Below, one piece after another: positions 16,470 through 23,263 of a DNA stretch of 64,000 nucleotides (its first letter is position 1; every line of letters starts with the position of its first letter). Source of the stretch: Arcanobacterium_A hippocoleae (GTDB lineage: Bacteria; Actinomycetota; Actinomycetes; Actinomycetales; Actinomycetaceae); the NCBI RefSeq assembly GCF_031456295.1, contig NZ_JAVDUJ010000001.1:62001-126000 (forward strand). Reading direction: 5' to 3'. Position numbers and translations under genes: made by a program. The notes beneath the pieces are model-generated. The model had not been told where the DNA came from and did not search any database. It saw only the letters and a list, made by a program, of their open reading frames with translations.

Positions 16470-16913
16470 TATGTATATACTGTGAATCCCAATCCAAAAT
16501 ATGGGGTAGAAAAGACAAAGATCTTCTGGGATGCAGATTGCACTAATTTCGCCTCACAGATTCTTCTTGCTGGTGGAGTTGGCATGGACACCTACAACGA
16601 TGTTTACAAGGGTTGGTGGTGGAAAGGTAAAGGCAACCGATCCGTGTCATGGATTAATGCCAATACTTTCAAAAACTATATGGGAAGCGGATACAGCACG
16701 CGATCATGGCGTTCATTTGTGTCAAACGTCCGGTCAGGAGATTTCATAGGTGTCGATTTTGGCAACGATGGATCGGTGGATCATATCGGGTTCGTTTATT
16801 CAAAGAGTGGAAGCAGACTACGAATCGCGCAGCACACGCGAAATTACCTTGACTGGAACGGTGATTGGCCAGATTCCGACAATGAAGGGAAGTACTATCG
16901 TGTGCGGCGATAA
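16470..16913 (+). pseudogene. Secreted amidase-domain protein, 5'-truncated (Amidase_6-like)
   Basis: From YTVNPNPKYG onward the frame matches the putative amidase domain family: DCTNFASQILLAGG holds the catalytic cysteine, and GDFIGVDFGNDGSVDHIGFV holds the catalytic histidine. The domain runs to the stop, about 147 residues. The N-terminus, where the signal peptide and any targeting part should be, is missing. The frame instead opens in sequence upstream of an oppositely oriented phage gene, so a recombination junction lies near 16470. Such Cys/His amidases cleave cell-wall peptides. It is followed by an overlapping or adjacent membrane-protein gene. Confidence 0.7.
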
Positions 16914-16920
16914 CGGCTTT

Positions 16921-17322
16921 ATGCGGCGCTTGCCTAGAATCCAACTGTGGACCATCGGCACGTTAAGCGCCGCAGGAATTATTGCTCTTGCATACGGCTG
17001 GTCTCTGCAGTCTGATCCTTACGTGTTGGCAATTCTACTGTTACTTTATGGCGGATTTCTGCCCTTAATCGTTATTGCTTTCACCTTCGTGAAGAAGATG
17101 GGAATTAAGCAGCGGGTTACAGTTTTCGGGTGTTGCTTGTTGATGTGCGTTACTGCGTTGCTGTTCGGATTTTTCGGGGAAGAGATTGTAGCTTCTGCCG
17201 GTATTGGTATGGTTAGTTATATGTTTTGGCCGGGACGGGAAATCAATCTTGGCCTCAGCCTTGTGTCTATAGTTTTGTGCATGGGAATCACACTGTTGCA
17301 GTACTTGCGCGAACATAGCTAA
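16921..17322 (+). CDS. Multi-helix membrane protein downstream of the amidase fragment
   Basis: About 133 residues from the ATG at the listed start; an in-frame ATG 13 codons earlier would overlap the amidase 3' end. Four or five hydrophobic helices follow one another (LWTIGTLSAAGIIALAYGW, VLAILLLLYGGFLPLIVIAF, TVFGCCLLMCVTALLFGFF, GLSLVSIVLCMGITLL). No motif is recognised. Coupling to a secreted cell-wall hydrolase gene suggests an immunity or anchoring role like that proposed for the cassette membrane proteins; this is inference. Confidence 0.55.
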   Translation: MRRLPRIQLWTIGTLSAAGIIALAYGWSLQSDPYVLAILLLLYGGFLPLIVIAFTFVKKMGIKQRVTVFGCCLLMCVTALLFGFFGEEIVASAGIGMVSYMFWPGREINLGLSLVSIVLCMGITLLQYLREHS

Positions 17323-17398
17323 TCCGACAAAGCAAACGAATGCAGCCGATTTTCAATACAGGCTGAACTTATGTATGCTTTAAACATCTGGAGGTTAA

Positions 17399-17584
17399 AT
17401 GATTAAATTCTTTAAAGCGTTTGCACCAATTTTTACCATTAGCTATCTCCTGCTGGTCGCTGTTATATCTTTACTTGAATATTACATGCTAGTACTCACC
17501 GACGGGCATATCTGGCTAATGGCATTACCCGTTCCGCTAATTCTATCTATCGGGTTTGGGCTTCGAGAAAGAAATGGTAAATAA
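17399..17584 (+). CDS. Small two-helix membrane protein
   Basis: A 61-residue protein with a good ribosome site (GGAGG, seven bases before ATG). The two hydrophobic helices are IFTISYLLLVAVISLLEYYM and IWLMALPVPLILSIGFG, and the tail is charged (LRERNGK). No family recognised. It stands between the amidase-linked membrane gene and a broken toxin-like gene and may be another orphan immunity protein. Confidence 0.5.
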   Translation: MIKFFKAFAPIFTISYLLLVAVISLLEYYMLVLTDGHIWLMALPVPLILSIGFGLRERNGK

Positions 17585-17634
17585 TTCGGCTATTCCCGAG
17601 ACTGTGCTGCTTCGGCTAGACAGGGAGGAATAAC

Positions 17635-18086
17635 AATTACTACACACAGGGCGCGGCTGTCACTGATGCTGGAGTAAGCATTAACGGTACTTTTTACACT
17701 CAGGAAGATTTAGCGAAGCATTTGAACATGCAATTTTATTGGCAGGTGAGCAGCATTCCGGAGTGATTACTCGAGCGGTTATTGCTGCTGCGGGTATCTA
17801 TTTCATTCCGGGTATTGGAGAAATCGCAATTACAGTCACGGAGGCTATTTTAATAGCTGGCGGAACCGTCGCGGTGGGTACATGGCAGTGGATTCCTGCA
17901 CACAGTGGATCTGCTCGCGCAGCGCAACGGTTTGTTCGTCAAACATCACGGCAGCGATGGAAAAGTCACGCTGCTCTAAATCCCGACCGGAATGATTTCA
18001 TCGATAGTGACGATTCGGCGGGGTTTGGTGGTGAATTTTTCTTCATAGTGCTCAGCGGCTTATTTGCAGTGAAAATTAGGATATGA
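17635..18086 (+). pseudogene. Broken gene with toxin-like hydrophobic Gly-rich segment
   Basis: Two frames join into one sensible reading: AAVTDAGVSINGTFYTQED then, after restoring one T in a TT run, FSEAFEHAILLAGEQHSGVI followed by IAAAGIYFIPGIGEIAITVT and ILIAGGTVAVGTW. The hydrophobic Gly-rich pair of helices after a hydrophilic start resembles the linker before C-terminal toxin domains in polymorphic toxins, or a pore-forming bacteriocin. The remaining C-terminus (SARAAQRFVRQTSRQRWKSH onward) shows no known toxin motif. A ribosome-site-like GGAGGA precedes it but no start codon does, so the 5' end is also damaged. Family unknown. Confidence 0.45.
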
Positions 18087-18144
18087 CGCACTTGTATTGT
18101 TGAGGGGTAATGTTGGCGGCAAGATTCCTGTTGCGCTTTTAGGG

Positions 18145-18816
18145 CTATTGTGTGATACCGGCTTTGATGGCGGTGATGGCGAGTTCGCCTCTGGTTGCAC
18201 AGCCGGTATGGGTGAGGATATCAGAGACGTAGGAGCGCACTGTCGTTTCTCTGAGACCAGTCTGCTGGGCAATGTTTTTGTTCGCGAGGGCTTTCAGCAG
18301 CAGGTGGAACGTGGGGCGCAGGTGCTCTGGCAGAGTGTCTACTGCGATAATAAAGTTTGCGTATTGTTCTCGGTTTTATTGGTTTTGTGCGTAGGAGTCA
18401 GTGAGAATTTCGGTGGGTATGGGTGCCATCACTCGCTGGCCGGCATGGGCTTTCCGGATTAGCTGGGCGAGTTCAGGGGCGGGAATGTCTTTGGTGAGGA
18501 ATCCGCGTACACCTGCCCTAATGGCTTGCCCAAGGGATTCTTCGTGTTCAAACGCAGTGAGCATAATTATCGTGATACTTGGTTGTTCTCGACTGATTCG
18601 ACGAGCAGCTTCGATCCCGCTCATTACCGGCATATTAACATCTAGCAGTGCCACGTCCACTTGATGCAATGCCAGCTGATCGAACACCTCGGCACCGTTG
18701 ACGGCTGTTGCCACCACCCGCAGGCCTTCCTGCGCATCCAACAGGCGGGCGAGCCCGTCACAAATAATCTGATCATCGTCAGCAATCAGGAGACGTATTT
18801 CTTGTTCGTTACTCAT
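18145..18816 (-). pseudogene. Response regulator, interrupted by an in-frame stop
   Basis: A close relative of the intact regulator nearby. The receiver domain is complete (LLIADDDQ, phosphoacceptor in LLDVNMP, GFLTKD). After SYAQNQ an in-frame TAA interrupts. The same frame then continues through an intact LuxR HTH (AQQTGLRETTVRSYVSDIL) to a normal end. A single nonsense codon in the linker therefore separates receiver from DNA-binding domain. Its start overlaps the degenerate kinase by eight bases, exactly as in the intact pair, so the two operons share ancestry. Confidence 0.85.
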
Positions 18817-19706
18817 TGCTTTGTTCTTTCGCATCTTGATTGTTGGCAGGGATAGTGATGTAAATCAGCCACTGGTCTCCCAGATTGCTTGTGTTTAGGA
18901 TACCACCTTCAGCGGATCCTGCTCCCGAGGTTTGCTAGACCGTAGCCGCTGCTCATTCCGGAAGTTACCGGGGTGTCTGCGATTTTGTTGCTTAGCGAAA
19001 TTGCGAGTACTCCTGGTTCGGCATCAGTGTCGATCACGAGGTTTGCTACAGAATCGGCGGGCGCGTATTTCAGAATATTCGCAGCGCACCCTCGTACTGC
19101 TAGTGCCCCAGTGAGGTGCTGTTGGCGTGTCACAGCATTATCGAGGTCGTCTGGAATAACAGTGTCGAGTGTGATACGGCTGGTTTTCAACATCTGTGCC
19201 GCCTGCCATACAACCTGGGATAGGGGCGCCTTGCTAGCTGCGGTATCAATTGAGAGGATCATCGGGCGGATTCGCCGCGAGGCTTCTGTGGCTGCTGCTA
19301 CCAGCGGGCTGAGCTCACCGCTCAGTTCTGGGTGACGGGTAGCCACGTCTTGGGCGAGTATGGCTACGTGGGCCAAGTCTTTTGCCGTCGTATCATGCAA
19401 CTGGTGCGCCAGCTCACGCCGCGTCTGCCCGGCGGTCTCAGCTGCTGCCTGGCGTTCCTGTTCTGCTGTCAGGCGTAGAGCCAGAATTCAGCGAAGTGTG
19501 AGCCCCACAAGCAATACTACGAGAGTGGTGATGAGGGAGTTGAATGTTTGTAGCAGAGGCACAGGGCTCAGCGTTGTAGATACTGTCCAATCGAGGATAA
19601 TCACCAAAACGGCAGGAATAATCCATGAGCGCATCAGTCACATCACGAGCACTGCTAAAAGCCCGAGAGATATCAAAGTCGTCACACAATAGACGGCTGG
19701 CTGCAT
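18809..19706 (-). pseudogene. Sensor histidine kinase, degenerate
   Basis: A HisKA_3-type kinase relic. Hydrophobic helices (IIPAVLVIILDW, LITTLVVLLVGLTLR) are followed by AHQLHDTTAKDLAHVAILAQ with the phosphoacceptor histidine, then a HATPase region ending GYGLANLGSRI. Two in-frame TGA codons interrupt the membrane part (after LLAVLVM and after GLTLR). A frameshift near the G-box is needed to reach the natural end AEGGILNTSNLGDQWLIYIT. In the N-box the expected asparagine is kept (AANILKYA). It is the former partner of the interrupted regulator and is clearly non-functional. Confidence 0.8.
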
Positions 19707-19794
19707 CGTCGCAGCACGAGTGTAGCTCGAAACAAAAACTTAATCATCACTGAAATTTTATTATATCCAGTGCATACTGAGATGCTGGTACCAA

Positions 19795-19832
19795 CGAATG
19801 TCGGTATAATCAACCGACATTCGTCGGTATCG
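19795..19832 (+). promoter_or_regulatory. Inverted repeat and 17-bp motif upstream of cassette 4
   Basis: CGAATGTCGGT and ACCGACATTCG form a perfect 11-bp inverted repeat around ATAATCA. It is followed by TCGGTATCG, so GACATTCGTCGGTATCG matches the cassette 1-3 core at 13 of 17 positions. It lies about 70 bases before the precursor start, the same spacing as in the peptide-kinase operon. Confidence 0.55.
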
Positions 19833-19903
19833 GAAGCTCTAGCGCTGTAGATAACTTGAGAGGGTCCACTCAGGTACCAACTAGCCAATGGAGGAGAAAT
19901 AAT

Positions 19904-20329
19904 ATGGTTACCCGGACTTCTATAGCAAGAGCAGCAACTTCAGGATTGCTCGCCATCGCCCTCGCATTCGGCACTACAGGTATAGCCTCAGCCCAGCCGA
20001 CGGGCGAAAATGGAATTACTTACGCCAATCTTTCCGCTTCTGAACAAGCAGAAATTTTGGATAGTGTTGACTTGTCGCAAGAAGAGTTAGAGACTGCTGC
20101 CAAAGAAGTAGAACTGCTGTTCTCAGTATATTTGTCACAGACTAGTGAAGGGGAATGGTACGTGACTAAGGCGGGGAAAGCTTCTGATGTTTCACAGATT
20201 GATATGGAAAAACTTGTTTCCGCTATGAATGGACAATTACCGCAGGATAATGTTTCTAAAACGAAAGTAAAAATAGATAAGTGGAAAACTGGATTGAGAA
20301 TCATATCTGGAGTTTTGCGCTTGTATTAA
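19904..20329 (+). CDS. Secreted precursor with short basic C-terminus (cassette 4)
   Basis: A 141-residue protein with a strong ribosome site (GGAGGAGAAA). The signal peptide covers residues 1-30, MVTRTSIARAATSG to GIASA|QPT. The pro-region LSQEELETAAKEVE to LVSAMNGQLP resembles that of cassettes 1 and 3. The remaining C-terminus is short and basic (VKIDKWKTGLRIISGVLRLY). The predicted active part is much smaller than in the other cassettes and could be a cationic peptide. Its last 49 bases overlap the reading frame of the membrane partner. Confidence 0.6.
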   Translation: MVTRTSIARAATSGLLAIALAFGTTGIASAQPTGENGITYANLSASEQAEILDSVDLSQEELETAAKEVELLFSVYLSQTSEGEWYVTKAGKASDVSQIDMEKLVSAMNGQLPQDNVSKTKVKIDKWKTGLRIISGVLRLY

Positions 20330-20516
20330 CGATTGTCGTTTTTTCCCCGTAATTGTTTGGGGAGCATGGGGCACGATTGACAATTTTGAATCAATCGTGA
20401 TTCGTATCGTTATGTGTGCCGGCATCGTCGCCGTCACGTATATTGGTGCAGGTTTGCTGCTCATGTGGAACCGTTGGACACAGCGCAAATATCGCGAAAA
20501 GGGAATCATCAAATAA
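20281..20516 (+). pseudogene. Membrane protein, putative immunity partner (cassette 4), frame broken by one base
   Basis: Starting at a GTG inside the precursor gene, the frame reads ENWIENHIWSFALVLTIVVF. After a one-base loss in a CCCC run it continues PVIVWGAWGTIDNFESIVIR, CAGIVAVTYIGAGLLLMWNR and ends YREKGIIK. Restoring one C gives a 78-residue, two-helix membrane protein with a basic tail. This mirrors the overlapping gene pairs of the other cassettes. As the sequence stands it is not translatable in full. Confidence 0.55.
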
Positions 20517-20529
20517 CGCTGCCTGATCA

Positions 20530-20575
20530 CGGGAGCTGGGGCTAAAATACTGATTTCAGCCCCAGCTCCCGTTTC
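20530..20575 (+). terminator. Intrinsic terminator after cassette 4
   Basis: A perfect 14-bp GC-rich stem, CGGGAGCTGGGGCT with AGCCCCAGCTCCCG, loop 14, followed by TTTCTT. It ends the accessory region before the core chromosome. Confidence 0.85.
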
Positions 20576-20649
20576 TTGGGTTCTTTCCGCGTGCTGTTCT
20601 TGTCGATCCTGCTCATTGGACGATTCTTGGTACACAGAGCAAAATACAA

Positions 20650-21972
20650 TTATCCTTCCACGATGGCATCTCCAGTAAAAGATTGCGCTTGCGTGAAGTG
20701 GACATCGCCACGTACCGTAAATGAAGTTGCGTCTTTCAATGACGGTACGACTGTGAAGCGTGCTTCAAAATCGGCAATATTCTTAAAGAACTTCGGATCA
20801 AGATCCACCAAAGGTGCCTTTTGTGTAACCAGCCGCAGAATACCATCCGCACCGAGCTCGTAGGCGTCAGAGCGGATCGTGAGCAGATCATTGGTCGTCT
20901 TTACTGGCAGGAAACGCTCGCGTGGCACCAAAATCGGTTGTGCTCCGGCAAAAGCTTCCACGATCGCCCCCATTGAAGTTTCAAGCTGATATACCTCAGG
21001 AGTTGAAGAGTCTGTGGGGTCAATGTGCTTCTGATTGCGGATCAACGGCAAACCGGCAATTCCCTCACGCTCTTCAAGGAGCTGATCAAGCGCTTCTAAA
21101 TTGAACCAGAGGTTATTAGTGTGGAAGAGTCGATGCCGGAATTCGTCGGTAAAATAATGCATATCTGCATCTGGCGTTTGCGCAGTATCGCGCAAAATCA
21201 CGTGACCATCAGAAATTCTGCGTGCAAGATGCCCGCCTTTCCGGTCAGCTGCTGTGCGCACGCAAACTTCTGGCGCATAAGGTGCGCCACTCTTTGCAAA
21301 CCAGCCGGCAATCTTTGGATGCGGATAGGAGCCCAGATTGTCTGCATTTGAAGTAGCTAAATAGCGGTAGCCTTTTGCTAAGAGTGTTTTTACTAATCCC
21401 TGATCTTGGAGGCAGGTGTAGATATCGCCGTGCCCAGGTGGGCACCATTCAAGGCTTGGATCTGCTGGCCACTGCGCCGGCTCATAATCTGTGACGCGAA
21501 GTTTCGGCTCTTTCCCTTGTAAGAAATCAAGCGGCAAGCCATCCACTTGCATATTTTCATCAAGGGCTGCAAGCGAATCTTCACGTGTGCGGAATGAATT
21601 CATGAGGATCAGCGGCAATTTCACGCCGTATTCTTTACGGGCCCACTTCACTTGCTGCGAAATAATATCGATAAACCGTTTTCCTTGTGTGACGGGAAGC
21701 AATGATTTTGCATGCTCCATCCCCATTGAGGTGGCGAGTCCACCGTTCAGCTTGAGCATTACCGTTTTCGATAATGCTTCGCGAGCTTCTGCATCTGAAA
21801 CTTCAACGGTAGAAATATCGGCTGCATCCGTGATCGGTTCAATCGTATCTTCTGGGATCAAACCAGTTACGCCAGATTCGAGCTGATGAAAATAATGCGT
21901 AAAAACTTTAATTCCAAGCTCACTGACACCGTTTTTACGCATCTTTGCTTGCGCATTTTCTAATGCAGACAT
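20650..21972 (-). CDS. UTP--glucose-1-phosphate uridylyltransferase (UDPGP family)
   Basis: A 440-residue UDP-glucose pyrophosphorylase of the eukaryote-like UDPGP family, not the GalU family. The nucleotide-binding motif LKLNGGLATSMGMEHAKSLL lies near residue 65, followed by GHGDIYTCLQDQGL and the NADNLGSYPHPK loop. It makes UDP-glucose from UTP and glucose 1-phosphate, feeding cell-wall and capsular glycans, including the UDP-galactose that the two galactopyranose mutases further along need. The start is the ATG behind GGAGAAAAG; an in-frame start 11 codons earlier lacks such a site. Length is normal. Confidence 0.93.
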   Translation of the reverse strand: MSALENAQAKMRKNGVSELGIKVFTHYFHQLESGVTGLIPEDTIEPITDAADISTVEVSDAEAREALSKTVMLKLNGGLATSMGMEHAKSLLPVTQGKRFIDIISQQVKWARKEYGVKLPLILMNSFRTREDSLAALDENMQVDGLPLDFLQGKEPKLRVTDYEPAQWPADPSLEWCPPGHGDIYTCLQDQGLVKTLLAKGYRYLATSNADNLGSYPHPKIAGWFAKSGAPYAPEVCVRTAADRKGGHLARRISDGHVILRDTAQTPDADMHYFTDEFRHRLFHTNNLWFNLEALDQLLEEREGIAGLPLIRNQKHIDPTDSSTPEVYQLETSMGAIVEAFAGAQPILVPRERFLPVKTTNDLLTIRSDAYELGADGILRLVTQKAPLVDLDPKFFKNIADFEARFTVVPSLKDATSFTVRGDVHFTQAQSFTGDAIVEG

Positions 21973-22209
21973 TTGCAATCTTTTCTCCTCCGTTGGTGAT
22001 TTCATGGATTGCTTTATTCCAGAAAATTAATCTATTTTTCCGTATTCACTGAATCTATTTCTGCACTTGATGTGCTGATTCAGTGCACACTTCTAGATTT
22101 TACTGCACTGCGTCATGAACTATCGCGATAAATCCAGGATCAAGCAGTGGATTTTCTTCAAGAGCTGATTTGATTCTCGGTTTTATGGAATTAGATTTAG
22201 GCTGAGTCT

Positions 22210-22956
22210 ATGAACCATACAATTGAGACTATTTTGGCACATCGCTCAATTCGTAAATTTGCAGCCGAATCAATTCCACACGCTGATTTGCAAGCGATTC
22301 TTGATGCTGCGATGCGCACGCCGACTTCGCGTTTTTTGCATCATGCTGGTCTGATCTGGATCAAAGATCCCGCAAAGAAAGCTGCGCTTGCGAAGATCGG
22401 AAAGCAGGCATATATTGCGAATGCGCCAGAGCTGTTTATTTCAATTGTAGATACCCGCCGGAATGCGCAAATCTTACATGAACGCGGTCTGGAAAGTGCT
22501 GCTTGTGGTTCGCCGACGGCGTTTCGTGAAGGTTTTACGGATGCGATTTTGCTGACGCAAACTCTTGCGATTGCAGCTGAATCTTTCGGGTATGGTACTA
22601 CTTTGCTTGGTTCTGTGCTGAATGATTATGGGAAAACGATCGAGCTCTTAGGGCTTCCAAAATATACTTTCCCGGTACTTGGAGTGATGTTCGGAAAGCC
22701 TGCCGAAGAGCCGCAATTAAAGCCAAGAATTCCAGGTGAGCTACGAATTATGACGGATGTATATCAGGAGCCTGAATCTTGGAGTGCAGTGCTGACGGAT
22801 TTCGATCAGGAAATTCAAACTTATTATGACACTCGTAAGGTTAATTCTCGGGAAGATGCTTTTACGTTACAGGTGGCTACGAAGCTTGCAGACTACCAGT
22901 GGCAGGACGAGTTTTTTGCTGCGATCACACAGCAAGGATTCCATGTACTTGACTAG
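22210..22956 (+). CDS. NADPH-dependent FMN nitroreductase family protein (NfsA/Frp-like)
   Basis: A 248-residue flavoprotein. The N-terminus ETILAHRSIRKFAAESIP is the FMN-phosphate binding RSIRxF motif of the nitroreductase superfamily. The middle EGFTDAILLTQTLAIAAESF GYG is the helix and Gly turn typical of the NfsA/FRP branch, and the C-terminus resembles that group in length. It reduces nitro compounds, quinones or flavins with NADPH in the cytosol. It stands alone and its physiological substrate cannot be inferred. Confidence 0.88.
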   Translation: MNHTIETILAHRSIRKFAAESIPHADLQAILDAAMRTPTSRFLHHAGLIWIKDPAKKAALAKIGKQAYIANAPELFISIVDTRRNAQILHERGLESAACGSPTAFREGFTDAILLTQTLAIAAESFGYGTTLLGSVLNDYGKTIELLGLPKYTFPVLGVMFGKPAEEPQLKPRIPGELRIMTDVYQEPESWSAVLTDFDQEIQTYYDTRKVNSREDAFTLQVATKLADYQWQDEFFAAITQQGFHVLD

Positions 22957-23170
22957 GCGGGCAGCTACGCCTGCGGCGCTTCTCTTGCAAGAAACGGTTG
23001 AGACGCTGCTTGCGTGCTTTATCCGCGCAATAGATAGCAGCAATTTCATCGCGCATTGATGAGATTTTTCGTTGAAATTTGGCTTTTCTTTCTTTTTCTC
23101 GTAGCCTTGCGGGTATTTCCCGTCCACGCCAAATGCCGTTGCCCGTCCATGTCGGATCAGGTGTGAAGCG
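22925..23170 (-). other. Possible small basic protein or gene remnant opposite the nitroreductase 3' end
   Basis: An 81-codon open frame lacks an ATG near its 5' end and is bounded by a TAG upstream. It reads FTPDPTWTGNGIWRGREIPA then a Lys/Arg-rich, strongly helical stretch (REKERKAKFQRKISSMRDEI, RKQRLNRFLQEKRRRR). The composition looks protein-like rather than random, and it overlaps the nitroreductase by 32 bases. It may be the tail of a lost gene or a small protein with an unusual start. No family recognised. Confidence 0.3.
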
Positions 23171-23263
23171 CTAGTTTTGTCTCAATTATGATGCGCGAGT
23201 AAAAATCTGGGTATTTGCGTTTTAGGCTTGAAATAGATTTGTTTTGAAATAAAGGAGAATGAA

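Noticed and set aside
18809..19706. In-frame TGA codons in the kinase as evidence for recoding (Trp or selenocysteine)
   Set aside because: The same gene also has a frameshift, its partner has a TAA, and all intact genes in the window use TGA as stop; simple decay explains it.
19682..19888. Minus-strand 68-codon frame over the region upstream of cassette 4
   Set aside because: It covers the inverted repeat and the promoter region, has no ribosome site and the composition looks random.
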